Source: Helicostylum pulchrum
Taxonomy: Eukaryota > Mucoromycota > Mucoromycetes > Mucorales > Mucoraceae
Assembly: GCA_025677825.1 (NCBI GenBank)
Contig: JAIXMO010000076.1
Location: forward strand, 37,671-101,670
DNA: 64,000 nucleotides
Direction of reading: 5' to 3'
Shown here: positions 10,571 through 22,247 of the stretch, piece by piece
Position numbering within the stretch: position 1 is the first letter of the stretch
How the letters are laid out: every line of letters begins with the position of its first letter
Notes under the pieces: generated by a model
Seen by the model: only the letters and a program-made list of their open reading frames with translations
What the model was told of the DNA's origin: nothing
Database searches by the model: none
Position numbers and translations under genes: made by a program

Positions 10571-11169
10571 AACCCTCCCTCTTATCTTTTTTTTTTTTTT
10601 TCTGTGTACCATATTATTTCCCCTTTTACATCTTATCTTAATAAAAACCATATCTAATATTTTTTTTTCTTTTTACTCTGTGTAATACTTTTCAAGGTCG
10701 AGACCCTTTTCGATTGTTTACGATTTTTCTATTTGCGTTAATATCGTACATTGATTTACAATCAAATAAAAAAAAAGGGAGGGGGGGGGGGGGGCGTTCA
10801 CTTGCAGTTTTAATAGAATAGGCGCATGAGAAATAGAGAGAGAAAATCATATGCGTTCAACACTATGGTCATACGACTTGTACTCGATTATGTGAGATAA
10901 GACGAAAACCTGGTACTTTTTTTTCTCTCTCCGTTTTGACAGCTGACGAGATCAGATCAATACCCCCTTTTTTTTTCTACGGTTATGAGATAAAATACGA
11001 TTTAGTCAAAATTAAAATATAGTACACTCACCACTCTTTTCATTTTTACAATGACTTGTTTGGTACGACTTAATAGCAGGTGTAATAGAGATACATAAGT
11101 GAAATTAAGGTTTTGGTAATGAACATGTAGATACTAAGAAATTTCCTCATATAATATTATACAGCACAA
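10571..11169. other. Intergenic, 3' flank of the CofD-like gene
   Basis: T-rich 3' flank, an AATAAA-like site near 10640, and an A/G-run ending in about 12 G at 10780-10794. Nothing else is recognised. Confidence 0.5.
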
Positions 11170-11726
11170 AAAAAAAAAGGCATTCTTGAAACAACTCAAA
11201 GGCCAGCAGCAGCAAAACAGAGATTCCAGAAGTCTGTAAGACCTAGAGAAGATCTGTCAACAAAATGGTTTGAAATCCAAACAGAATTCACACACAGACA
11301 TTTATTTGATGGAGTTGTTTTCTATAGCAATACTTTGGAGCCGATGGTTCTTGCCGAGTTTGGTGGTTCAAATTGTGACGCAGATAAAACAATAGTGATA
11401 CAGTTAAAGTCTATAGAAACGCAGTGAGAGTAATCAACGAGTTTGCCACGAAGATAAAAAAAAAAGGAGAAACATCAAAAGTGTTTATAGTTTTATTTCA
11501 CAAAGCTAATCTTTCTTTCGAAACATTAACACTCATTGATAATTGTACCTATGCTCGCACAAGACACGCCAAAATCAAAGCACCAATTACACCGGAGGAA
11601 TTTAAATTAGTTTTTTCTTGGCGAGATGCCTTAGTTCAATATATCGCTTATATGTCCGATAATACTAGTGATTTTTCGTCTCGCAGTGACGCATACGATA
11701 TTCTCTCTGTTCCCAGTACACCTTAG
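11170..11726 (+). pseudogene. Decayed ORF of unidentified family
   Basis: One open frame runs from about 11170 to a stop at 11425-11427 and includes HLFDGVVFYSN and MVLAEFGGSNCDADKT. The reading then continues in another frame from 11424 to 11726 and includes KVFIVLFHKANL and EEFKLVFSWRDALVQYIAYM. The two halves read like one protein of about 180 aa broken by a frameshift. No upstream ATG or intron signal rescues it. The pattern of a short conserved core (LMVLEFGG-like, then a line with TLID) reminds me of repetitive hypothetical proteins common in Mucorales genomes, but I cannot name the family. It is not a functional gene as it stands. Confidence 0.5.
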
Positions 11727-12204
11727 TTGTTAAATAGAAGTAAAAATGATAAAAAATAAAATATATAAGTACTTGATTTATCACAATGGTTATATTAGAA
11801 AAGATAGACTTCTTCGTCAGCTGCTTTTTAGAACCGGTAAATCTGTAAGAACCGAAAAAAAGTAGCTCATAATAATTTATCGGATCTCATGGCCTTGTGC
11901 TGGCTTATGTCCGGCGGTAGCTTTAGAAAGAGCCGTGTCCTTTCGTATGGACATGAAGAAAAAAAAAAGCTAGAATAATAAATGAATATAAGATATAAGA
12001 CGTATAAAAAAAGGCTGGTTATGTTACCATGAGATACTACATGTACTATGTATAGAAAACTACATTATTGTCACTTGGGAATAAGTGAACAACGAAATAA
12101 TCCAAAACTCCCTTTTCAATTTGAACACAGTTTATTTTTTATTTATTTTATAATTGAATAACGGAGAGCTGATAAAAAAAGTAATACAATTTTTCTTCTT
12201 CTTT
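11727..12204. other. Intergenic with possible repeat terminus
   Basis: Contains CATTATTGTCACTTGGGAATA from 12063, which resembles termini seen at 24508, 27103 and 32946. It also holds a short hairpin-like GTCC/GGAC segment near 11936-11952. No gene is seen. Confidence 0.35.
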
Positions 12205-14772
12205 TTAAGATGGGTCTTCCCAGTCACGATGTGCTCTCTTTCTTCCGTTATTAGGACCATACAGTAAGTCGTTTTCTTCTGTAGTAGGAGCACCTTGTTG
12301 CCCTTGATAATTAAAATTGGTCATTTGAGAATTATTATAGAACAAAGCGGACATTGTAGCAGGATCCATATTCATCGTACTAAATATATTATTTGGATCG
12401 AACGCTTGACTGTTATTGTTGGTGTAAGGAGGTGTAGATGTTGGTAAACCAAATATTTCTGTATTGTTCAAAAAAGGGTATGAACCATTATTAGTACTGG
12501 AGCTGTTATCCGAATTATTATTATTAAAATTAGGTGTATTGTTAAATCCATAATTATTCGTATTGTTGTTGTTATTGTTGTTGTTGGGTTGTTCAGTAGT
12601 AACATAAGGTGTAGAAGTAACTACAGAGGAAGATGCATAATTACTGTTGGTGGCCGTACTGGTATTGGATGTCGTAGATCGGTTGCCTTGATCAAACATA
12701 TACAATCGATCATTACCAGGTGTTGTGTTACCCGCATTGTTTAAATCAAAGCCCATATTTCTTAATAACAATTGATCCATACCTGCTCCCTGTCCTGCTG
12801 CAGGTATATCAAAACCCATTAAACTAGTTGGATCATTAAATAACATACTAGGTTCAACCATCATATTTGGATCGTTATACATGGACGGATTAGATGATGC
12901 TTGTTGTTGAGCTTTATGAATAGGTTGTTGTTGCTGTCCAGCAGCGGTTGAAGCTGAAGTTGATTGTGAAGCATTTTGTTGATACATGGCAGAAGATAAT
13001 TGAGAAGGCACACGAATTGTAGAAGAAGAGTGTTGTGATTGAGGGGAGTTCATCATACCAGCTGTATGTTGTGGTTGTACTGATGGTGATAAAGAATCTG
13101 AATTATAAGATGGGTGATGATGATGTTGATGTTGCTGTTGTTGTTGTTGTTGTTTATGTTGTTGCTGCTGTTGTTGTTGTTGCTGTTGTTGCTGTTGCTG
13201 TTGTTGTTGTTGCTGTTGTTGTTGCTGTTGTTGTTGTTGTTGTTGCTGCTGATGTTGTTGTTGTGGTAGATGTTGTTGATGTTGCTGTTGATGTTGATGT
13301 TGCTGCTGTTGCTGCTGTTGTTGATGCTGCTGCTGCTGATGCATCAAATTTTGAGATTCAAATACAGCAGGATGAAATACGGAAGAGATAGATTGTTGAT
13401 TAATCGAATCTTCATTGACAGCAGGCAAATCACCAATATCAGCAGATAAACCATTCTTTTTCAAGAATCCTTCAATACTTTCAATGATTTCACATACTTT
13501 AACCATGTACATTAAAGGAGACTCCTTTAATACGGAAGCAGTAATTATTAAGTTACGTTGAGCTAAATAAGATACTTCCTTTTCACTTGATAAGGCATTG
13601 ACTTGATGAATGGTAACACTTGCAATAATACCATCCATGGCATAAAAGAATTGGCACCAATTTAAATTGGAAGCATAGATACTTAACATACGAGTAATCA
13701 AGTTTGCAGACTTGGTACAGATATTAAGAGATAGTAAAGCGACAGGAGTAGCAGTTTGATCTTGCTTTGGTAAAAAGAATTTATGCAGCATAATCCAAGT
13801 TGTTTGATATTGGATATTAAGAATTAAACAAGCTTCATCTCTAAAGGAACCAGTCTTTTGAAAGACAGTTGAATGATCATCAAAGTGAAGGTCTTGAGGT
13901 AATTCAGTTAACCAATTGGTAAGAGCGTTTTCTAGTCTTGAAATAGCAGATAGTAAAGATTGACCAGATTGTTCAGAAGGTAAATGCTTTGTGATATCTT
14001 TTCTGATACGCATTAATTTAATTGAATAAACAGCGAAATGAATGCGATAACCAGTTTCATCATCTTCATGATCTAAGCGTACAGGATAATCCAAATCGCA
14101 ATCCTTATCATCTACCATAGTAGGACGGTTAGATTCCAAAGCAGCACATAAATCTAACCAGTATGCAGACCACCATAATCTTTTATTTGTCTCACGTTGA
14201 TTCAAATCAGCAGACATATGTTCCTTTTTGTGAAACTTTAGATCTTGAGCCATGCGGATAGCTAAACCGATATAAAGGTAAGCTAAACTAGATCTTTCAC
14301 TACTAAGTTGATACATGTACAAGTTCAATAAAGCATGAATAGTTGTTGGACTACTAATATCAAAACATTTCTTCAATAATTGTCGCGCATTTTTAAAGTA
14401 GACTTCACCCATACTTGTATTCATCGTATTACCATGAATATTATGATAAATACAGCCATGCTTTGATACCCAAGCATTAATTGAATTCAATAATAATGGG
14501 TCTAATCCTTCATCTGATAAGTATTGATTAATGAAGGCATCCTTGTCAACAATTTGATATGCCAAGAAACAAGTGTTGTAACAACTATGCATTAACTTAT
14601 CTAACACTTCTTTTGGTAACACATCTTCACTGGATTTCTTTTCTTGTAAAATCTTTCTAGCTTCAATTTCATCAACTTCCCATAAACGACCGCCTTTTTC
14701 ATTATCATTGACATCTAAATAATTACCACCACCACCATTTACGGTTCTTCTATTCGTTGTATTGTTGTTATT

Positions 14773-14803
<31 letters not shown>

Positions 14804-15373
14804 CGTCTATCACGAGAAGTAAACGAATTATGTGAATTATTATTATTCGATTCTGGATTAAATAAACTAGTAGTAGAATCATTATTGATATTCAATTGAC
14901 TAATACCGTTCAATAAGATTCTATATAAATCAGCTACACTTGCAATATTGGTATCGATTCTTAAGCCAGAAGGTGATAAGGATAATTTCCAAGTAACAGA
15001 TTGATCAGAGTTATTACCAGAAGTTGCTAAAGCCATATTACCATTGTCGGACATCATCATGGGTGTTGAATGACTTGAACCATCGTCTTCTGCTGTAACA
15101 GAAGTAGTAGGTGCAAAAGGATGTAAATTGTTCTTCATCATTGCAAGTTCAGATTGCATCTTTTGCATTCTTTCTTTCAACTCTTCTACATGATTACCAA
15201 GTTGATCAAAGGCGTGCCCATCTACTCTACGTGGTGGCGTAGCATAACTACATGGTAAGCCTGCAATAGCACAGCGTCCACATGTTGGTTGAACAAAATC
15301 ACACTTTACTTTCTTTTTACGACAACGAATACACTAACAAACAAGGTTTTTTTTTTATATATATAAGTTTTTT

Positions 15374-15411
<38 letters not shown>

Positions 15412-15529
15412 TAAATAATTTATGTATACTTACTGCTAAACTAGACCTTGGTCTTTTAGGTCTTGCTTGTTCTGGTTGCTTTTGTTGTTGTGGTGAGCCG
15501 CTACTTTCGGGTACAAAAACTGACGACAT
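12205..15529 (-). CDS. Zn2Cys6 fungal transcription factor with poly-Gln tract
   Basis: Nuclear DNA-binding regulator. Exons 15529-15434 and 15333-12205 give 1,074 aa. The intron holds a very long T/A run. The zinc cluster begins exactly at exon 2 with the perfect spacing CX2CX6CX6CX2CX6C (Cys33, 36, 43, 50, 53, 60), preceded by basic residues and followed by a heptad-like dimerisation helix (VEELKERMQKMQSELAMMK, about 78-97). A fungal-specific TF domain (PF04082-like) lies around residues 290-450, with RLWWSAYWLDLCAALESNRP as its recognisable core. From about 690 to 771 there is a Gln tract interrupted by His, and the rest is Asn/Ser/Gln-rich with several Asn runs, as in activation or condensate-forming regions. 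The C-terminus has a basic GRKRAHRDW. The target pathway cannot be deduced. Confidence 0.92.
13120..13345 (-). repeat. CAG/CAA trinucleotide tract (poly-Gln/His)
   Basis: Imperfect (CAR)n repeat inside the Zn2Cys6 gene, encoding mostly Gln with interspersed His (CAT/CAC) codons. CAA and CAG are mixed, which usually slows expansion. The antisense frame gives an artefactual Val/Ala-rich ORF. Confidence 0.9.
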
Positions 15530-15735
15530 GAGTTTACTTTAAAAAAAAGAAGAAAAAAAAAAAAAAAGAAGGAAAAAGGAACAGAAATAAAAAGGGATAT
15601 AAAGCGTTCTTTTTTTTTTCTGTGTGTATTAAAAGCACGAATAAATAGAGTATGTATTGTTTATTCGAAAAAAAAAAAAAAAAAGAGATGGTGGGATGCA
15701 CATTGATTTCCCGCTCTGTATAATTAAAAAAAAGG

Positions 15736-17574
15736 TTAGATTTTACCCGGCCAAGCAGAGTCACCTAAATCAAGGTTAGTTAAAGCAGTAGTAACTTTGG
15801 CAGTAGCAGTAGTAGTAGCAGAATTACTTGGTTTAGGGAATAATTGCGGACTGATAGGAATGATGGGACTCATTGGGTTAACAATTTCACCACTTGCACC
15901 AACAGCAGGTAATTTCAATTTTAAGTTTGTATTGATTTTACGAATAGAAGTAGATTTCTTAATTTTAGGTCTATGTGTATCTACAGCCTCGATATCAACT
16001 AATATGTGTATTGTTTTAGTAAGTAATATATGGATTGATTTACTAGTTACCTTTAAATCGCTTTTCTTCACATCCATATGCTTTAGGAGTTAACTCAATT
16101 ACAGTATGAAGAGGTATATTGATATAAGGAAGTTCTTCATGACTATAATTCATAAAGTATGCATAGACACATCTTAAAATAGCTTGATGACCTATAATAA
16201 GAATATTCTCATGTCTTTCTAATTCCATAATAACAGGTTCTAATCTTAAGACGACATCACCATAAGATTCACCTCCTCTATATCTATAATTAAATTTGTC
16301 TTCGTCACGGTTTGCAAAGTCTTCAGGGTATTTTTGCTGCTGTTGTTATTAGTATAATTGTATTATGAAACATGGTAAATATTTACCTCTATTTCTTCAT
16401 AGGTCATACCATCACAAACACCAGCATCTAATTCATCTAATGCTTTCCACTGTAACTTTGGATAATCCAAGTTTTGACTTGTCTCTATCGTTCTTTTCAT
16501 GGTCGATGTCCATACTGTTAAATCTTGGTCACCTAAATTATTCTTTATCAAATCAGGTAATTTAATAGAGTATAATTTGCCTCTTTCAGATAAATTTGAA
16601 TCACCACCAATCTTTCCGCTTAAATTATATTGTGATTCACCATGCTATTTATTAGCGTTTTAAGTTAGTAATCCATACCCCCCTTATATCTCTCTTATAT
16701 AGTATTCACTTACTCTGCTGAAATAAATCTTTCTTGGTGCAATATGAAGATTCATAAGATAATATACAATTCTTGATTCCAAATAACCTTGTATTTGATT
16801 AATAATATTTTGACTGCCCACATTAATCAATTTAATATAAGTCAACTCTTGTTCCGTAATAGTTTCATATTGTTCCTTGTAATGATCAATACGAGCTCTA
16901 AAATCAATAGCTGCCTCATCTGGGTCAATATTCACATAATCCGGTGACGACAATTTCACATCTTTAATATTGGCTAAAATCAACTCTTCGTCTTGACAAA
17001 TGGATTCGATAAATAATACCTGAATGTCATGTTTGCTTAACTGATCACATAACCATCTACGTCTTTTCGTGGTACTGTTGGTTGCGTCATAAATGGCTAC
17101 AATACCTTGATCATCATTAAACCAACGAATCATATCTTGTAAAGCCGCTGCTGCTGCTTCTCTTCTTTGCTGCTCTCCCACTGTATTATGCGGATCGAAA
17201 AAAGTGTGAGGCAAGTTGGCTCCATGAAGTTGTCGACGGTAATTACCAACATTAAACACCTTGGTTTTAATACCCAACCAGGTAAGATAACGACACACTA
17301 TTATAGGAATACTTATATGAGGTGTTGTGTTACATATATATATAAAAAAACCTTAATATATTTACCCTTTTGTGAAATATACGTTTTACCTCTTGCAGGT
17401 AAACCTACCATCTAAAACGACATTGTGTTAGATTAGTTTCATTTTATTTTGGCAGGACGAAATATATATATTTACAACGCAGGCAATTCTTAAATCTAGA
17501 TGAAATAGTTGCCGAGTAATAAGTAAAAGATTATTTGTACATGTATGTTAAGTCGTATATTTACTTGAACTCAT
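15736..17574 (-). CDS. 6-phosphofructo-2-kinase / fructose-2,6-bisphosphatase
   Basis: Bifunctional enzyme that sets fructose-2,6-bisphosphate and so glycolysis versus gluconeogenesis in the cytosol. Seven exons join in frame to 488 aa: 17574-17565 (10 nt), 17495-17476 (20 nt), 17411-17366, 17297-16714, 16644-16387, 16336-16051, 15998-15736. The two micro-exons supply MSSNLRIACV just before the kinase P-loop GLPARGKT (residues 13-20). The kinase domain continues with [12 protein letters not shown] and an IYDATN motif. The phosphatase half opens with RHGE (Arg220, His221; His is the phospho-acceptor), followed by [26 protein letters not shown] and the second histidine in IIGHQAILR. The exon 6/7 junction restores the conserved [12 protein letters not shown]. 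The Ser/Thr/Pro-rich C-tail could be regulatory. It starts only 113 bp after the stop of the upstream kinase gene on the same strand. Confidence 0.93.
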
Positions 17575-17687
17575 GTCGACACGTTTTAATAAGGGTCTAA
17601 AAAAGAAACAAAAAAGAAAAAGAGAAAGAGAAAGTAAAAAAAAAAGCCTAAAATAAAAAATCAGCTTTTATTGGTTATGAGTAACTC

Positions 17688-18842
17688 TTAGTTATCGAGA
17701 TTTTCATTTGTAGTGCCTAGTCTAGGTATACGAACATAAGCGTCAGTACCATAACCTTCCATTGTAATCAACTCTAAAGAACCACCAAAATAACCAGCAT
17801 ATACTTTACTCATCGGTAATCCAATACCCAGTCGTATTCTTAATACATCATGTTCATTTAATTTTGCTTCCAATTGTTGTATCTTTTCCATATTTCCAAA
17901 CCGTTTATAATTTCCATAAGACCAAATATTGTTAAATTCTTTTTTATTCATACCACCACCTTGATCCGATATACGAAATAGTACATCTGTATCATTAGAA
18001 CATGTTGTCACTTTAATCTCTTTTTGCTCTAGACCAGAACTTGTTGAATGTCTAAATGCATTAGATAGCAACTGATATATAATATATTCAACATGGTCTG
18101 AAACATATTGAAATTCGGTATCATTTCCATTGAGTGTAATTTTAGGCGCAATACCTTGCTTTGGCACACTTGCATTAACTAAATGTATGCATTTAGTTAA
18201 TACATTATGCGTTGAACAAACATTAAATATGGATTTCCTCTTTTTCGATAAAACTAAATGGTGTTCGGTTAATACGCGTCTTGAAATACGTGAACGTAAA
18301 GTGGCATTCATAAACTGATCCAATTTATCCATTGACATGATGTGATGATGTTGTTGTTCACATTCTGTAATACCTTTCGCTAATAAAGGTATAATTACCA
18401 AGTGTGCGTCTAATGATTCTTGTAATATTTCACAAAATATTTCGTTTTCTTGTCGGGTCTGAATAACCGGAATCTTTCGAATCCTTTCAAATGCTTGCCA
18501 GTACAGGTCGTATACTCCTTCAATATGCGGATTGGTTCCTAATATATAAGGTAATTTTTGAAATTCTCGAATACGGTGTGCAATTCGAATAGGAAGTTCC
18601 GTTCGAACATAATTGGCAGACCTTAATAATCTTTCCGTGTTAATATGTCGTTCATAAAATATCAATTGTCGTAGTGTTAATGACGTTGGACTTTGTAAGA
18701 TATATTTGTCTAACGTTTTATTCATATAAAATGGCTGTCCAATCAAACTGTTGCTAGTATTATGTAAAGGTGTTACTTGCGCTGCCAAAGTAGAAGAAGA
18801 ACGTTTAAATAGTTTTGAACTATATGACGCCAGTAAACTCAT
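17688..18842 (-). CDS. Mitochondrial PDK/BCKDK-family protein kinase
   Basis: Histidine-kinase-like Ser kinase that phosphorylates pyruvate dehydrogenase or branched-chain 2-oxoacid dehydrogenase in the matrix. Intronless, 384 aa, usual for the family. The N-terminus (MSLLASYSSKLFKRSSST) is a basic, Ser-rich presequence. Residues ~40-200 form the four-helix B domain, with TLRQLIFYERH and RTELPIRIAHRIREFQKLPY. The GHKL ATPase domain shows the N box (YQLLSNAFRHST), the DQGGG G1 box, GIGLPMSKVYAGYFGGSLEL as G2, and a C-terminal strand. I chose the internal ATG at 18842 because the longer open frame upstream encodes only low-complexity residues from a T-rich leader. PDK and BCKDK cannot be separated without alignment. 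Confidence 0.9.
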   Translation of the reverse strand: MSLLASYSSKLFKRSSSTLAAQVTPLHNTSNSLIGQPFYMNKTLDKYILQSPTSLTLRQLIFYERHINTERLLRSANYVRTELPIRIAHRIREFQKLPYILGTNPHIEGVYDLYWQAFERIRKIPVIQTRQENEIFCEILQESLDAHLVIIPLLAKGITECEQQHHHIMSMDKLDQFMNATLRSRISRRVLTEHHLVLSKKRKSIFNVCSTHNVLTKCIHLVNASVPKQGIAPKITLNGNDTEFQYVSDHVEYIIYQLLSNAFRHSTSSGLEQKEIKVTTCSNDTDVLFRISDQGGGMNKKEFNNIWSYGNYKRFGNMEKIQQLEAKLNEHDVLRIRLGIGLPMSKVYAGYFGGSLELITMEGYGTDAYVRIPRLGTTNENLDN

Positions 18843-19171
18843 TGTTAAAGAAAATATATAAATAAAAATAAAAAAGGGAAAGAAGGAAAGAAAGAGAAAG
18901 AGAGAGAGAGAGAGGAAGATCTTGTGTTGCACTCGCGTGTGATTATTATACTTTTTAAGGAACCTGTGTGAAAAAAAATAAAAATGAATAAGCAAAAAAT
19001 CCAGTGTAGACCGGTCACGTTTGGCATCACACACACACAACTCCTATTTCAATGCATTAATGCATGTGCACTATATATTACTTTTTGTTTTTTTTTAAAA
19101 GTCTTTATTATATTATGATACAAGATATACAGAAAACAAAGTGGCGTGATTTTTTTTTGTTAGACTTAGAC

Positions 19172-20212
19172 TTAGTGAGGATGATAAGTAGCGGGTGGTG
19201 GTGTAGTGATCTTTCTATCGACTTCATAATAACTCAATTTCTTGGTAACAGTTTCCATATCTTTTACAGTTTGGTAACTATAATCTCTCTTTTGCGGGTA
19301 CATTTTTCTTTGCGGTTTTCTTTGAGCTACTTCGATAGGATACTGTCTTCCCATGGTTTGGATTTTACCGGTGTAGATACACATGATCAAAATAAACATG
19401 AATGGTAAATAAATTGAAAAGCTTTCCAATAGGATCCAGCCCGTCATTGAGAAATTGCCTAGGTAATAAACCCAACTGATACTAGTGACACCCATCATAA
19501 ACACACTGAATAAGATAGGTGTAAACCGAAGAAACATAAGGTCATCTCGATTATTACGAATAGTTCGAATATGATTGGTAGTTGAGTTACAGCTACACCA
19601 GATAACACCAGCATTGAAACAACCAAGGAAACATAAGATGGAGACACAAATAGCTACGCCCAACTCTTTGTTATTGTGATCCGTTGTTTGAACAACAATT
19701 GTACTTATACACCCTAAAAAGTAAAGTATCATTAAAACTAAACTTGTCCAGTAGGTCCAGGGTCTTAACGATGTCTTCTTTTTTTGTGCAGATATAAATC
19801 CTTGTGATTTCTCGGGATCTCTTAAATAAATACTACCCCAATGATCTCGGTTATGAATAGCTACCGCCATATGCCGAATATATATCAGTTGTGCTTCCAT
19901 TATGCCCACAAGAATTAATAGGGATGATGCAGGTAATATAGTTAATGCTAAACTTTGACTCTGCCAATAATTCGTTTCATTAAATACTTGTTGCTGACTC
20001 GCTGCTAATTCTCTAGCGGTTTTAAATAGTGGATATTTACTTGCGTTTGCTGACAATAGGCAGATAGTGCCAATAGTAACCATTAACCCAAATACAAGAA
20101 ACGGAATCAGCAAGATGTTTTTACGTATTCTGAATCCAAGATAAACGTTTAAAACGATAAAAAGAGCTGTATACACTGCCCACATCTTTTCTTGTAAACT
20201 AAGTTCTACCAT
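19172..20212 (-). CDS. Orphan seven-transmembrane protein
   Basis: Intronless 346-aa membrane protein with seven hydrophobic helices at about residues 10-27, 33-53, 86-110, 150-172, 182-203, 229-253 and 260-285. The short N-terminus has no signal peptide. The C-terminal ~60 residues are basic and Tyr-rich (PQRKMYPQKRDYSY, then KKLSYYEVDRK), as in a cytoplasmic tail. Between helices 3 and 4 a polar loop contains RDHWGSIYLRDPEKS. The topology fits a 7-TM receptor or a small-molecule sensor, but no known receptor signature is visible. I do not recognise the family. The ATG at 20212 is preferred over an upstream in-frame one because the latter adds only leader-like hydrophobic residues. It is not obviously related to the 7-TM gene at 6649. 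Confidence 0.75.
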   Translation of the reverse strand: MVELSLQEKMWAVYTALFIVLNVYLGFRIRKNILLIPFLVFGLMVTIGTICLLSANASKYPLFKTARELAASQQQVFNETNYWQSQSLALTILPASSLLILVGIMEAQLIYIRHMAVAIHNRDHWGSIYLRDPEKSQGFISAQKKKTSLRPWTYWTSLVLMILYFLGCISTIVVQTTDHNNKELGVAICVSILCFLGCFNAGVIWCSCNSTTNHIRTIRNNRDDLMFLRFTPILFSVFMMGVTSISWVYYLGNFSMTGWILLESFSIYLPFMFILIMCIYTGKIQTMGRQYPIEVAQRKPQRKMYPQKRDYSYQTVKDMETVTKKLSYYEVDRKITTPPPATYHPH

Positions 20213-21714
20213 TTTGTTATTAAAGATAAGAATGTATCGAAAAAGAAAAATAATAAACATAAAATAATGCTATATATATAGACATTTATTTATTTAGTGG
20301 TAAATCATTTCCCTCTCTCTTTCTCTTTCTCTCTCTCTTGATTTAGATCCAAAAGAGCAAAACATAATAACCAAGCCGCATTTTTACCATATAAAGACAA
20401 ATCTATAAATATAAAAGTAGTACAGTAAAAAAGTTTGAGTCTCTCTTTTTTTTTTTTTGTTATTATTATTATAATTAGAAATAAAAGTAAGCTGGGTTAA
20501 ATATTTATGCAAGAACAGTACACTTTTCATTCAATTCTTTTTACAAATAGTACACGCACTATATCGGGCTACATTAATCTGCCCGGCTTTGAAACAACGG
20601 TGTAGTATTATATAAAAACTTCACCACAACACGCTAAATATTGATTATTTTTCTTTCATCTCTTTTTTTTTTTTTTCCTTTGACATATATGAAACAAAAG
20701 AGCATTCCCTATTATTTGTTTTCTTTTAGTGTACACACTGACTGCCAAGATATAGGTCCTTCTTCTACTTTTTTTTTTTTTCTTTAAAGAGGTTTGAAAA
20801 ACAGCTATTTATGATTATACAACAAAACTACCTTTTTTAAAATAGACGTCTAGGATGACAAAACTCGTAAGCAACAACAAGTAGTACATCCGTAAAAACC
20901 CCCCCCCCCATTGTTACAGATAGTTACATTATATGATACCATGTAGTGTGACAGTCCATAATATTTGATCCCAAAGTGTATTTTCTTTCAAGCAGTTATA
21001 AAAATAGATGCATTTTTTTTTCTTTTATGACGTTCTGCTGTAACTGTAAAAACAACAGCGCAGTACTATACCTAGAGAAAAGATAGCTTCGCACGCTAAT
21101 CTATAATCGCTTTAAATAAAACCAAGATGTTTTTCTTTTTGTTATTGTCTCTTTTTTTCCCCGTGTACTACATACCGAGAGTGGTTATTTTGGGATTAGA
21201 TAAAAATCTTCCTTCTCATTATACTCTTTATACTGATCTAAACTATTCAAACAGGTTTTTTTTTTATAAACTTCAGTAAAACGTTGCATTATATTATCAA
21301 TTAGGTGGACTGTTTACTTGATCATCTCGTTAAAGTAATAACGAAACATTATAAGTACTCTCGCGTACTTTTTTTGACTTTTTGAAAAGGATTCTATATA
21401 TTTATTTCGGTATTTAGCTGTAGCTTATATAATTGATTTGTAAATGTTTGTTATTTAAGAAGTTTGTCATTTCTGTTAAATATTAAAAAGGCACACAGGG
21501 ATTTAAATCTCCTTTCGTTTTATGAAAACAATGTTCTACCTTGTCCTACTGCTATTTTATTTTTATTTTTTAAGAGAGTTTTTGAGTGCCTACATACCCG
21601 GAGATTTAAGTTTCAAAAAAGACAATTCAGATTATGTGAAGTGTGATAAATTTTGGATGTAGTACGTGTATAAAATCTAAATTTTTGAAAGACAAACCGT
21701 GTCTATTACAGCGA
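20213..21714. other. Intergenic, A/T-rich
   Basis: About 1.5 kb of A/T-rich DNA with CT runs (20311-20338), a C-run near 20900 and scattered T-runs. A 60-codon open frame at 21464 has no protein-like features. No RNA gene is recognised. Confidence 0.5.
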
Positions 21715-22062
21715 TTAGGATTTTGAATTAGTTGCTCTCTTGAAAGCAACAGGCACGTCTTTAATCTTAAAAATAAAATTTGCCACAGCAAACATGTTTC
21801 TTGCCCCTTTGCAAAATCTTGTTGCAGGTTTCACAGATGAGAGAACTTCTCCCTTTAAGGCTCTGTTATTGCATACACTGAATATCTGCTCATAAATAGT
21901 GACAGTAATTAAGTCACCCTCAGTTTCAATGCGCCCCAGAACACACCTGTCATAAGGCAGCGGTTTCCCAGTAACTTTACATAATCTTTACCGAATATGC
22001 CCGCTCCAAAAATCACCAATGGCGCTTTTTGTTGTTATTGGTTGAACTGGCCTGACAAGAAC
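21715..22062 (-). pseudogene. Decayed Fanzor/TnpB-like nuclease, C-terminal fragment
   Basis: On the minus strand one frame reads PLVIFGAGIFGKDYVKLLGNRC. After a frameshift a second frame reads RIETEGDLITVTIYEQIF, then VCNNRALKGEVLS and finally GARNMFAVANFIF, ending at a stop at 21715-21717. The order matches the C-terminal half of TnpB/Fanzor-type RuvC nucleases: a VVxGxGxFG-like strand, TVTIDEY-like strand, a CxxC knuckle, and the terminal (R)DVNAARNM-like helix. The first knuckle has lost its second Cys and the second CxxC region is degraded, so it is dead. Such elements are common in Mucorales. The assignment rests on recalled motif order, not on a database search. Confidence 0.6.
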
Positions 22063-22247
22063 TTGTTGACTCTACATCACAAATTATATATTAATATGTT
22101 TAATGTATTTAGACAGATCTTTTTTTAATGTTACTTATTGATGCTAAAGCGGGCGTTTGGAAAATCCACTCTTAAATAAAGCCGCGACTGTATATAATAT
22201 TTTTTGGCAATAAAATGATATTTTATTTACACATGTCTTTAACAAAA

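Noticed and set aside
13035..13391. 118-aa Val/Ala-rich plus-strand ORF
   Set aside because: It is the antisense reading of the CAG/CAA tract in the Zn2Cys6 gene.
18843..19040. Upstream in-frame extension of the PDK-like kinase
   Set aside because: Leu/Phe/Ser low complexity from a CT/T-rich leader; the presequence starts at 18842.
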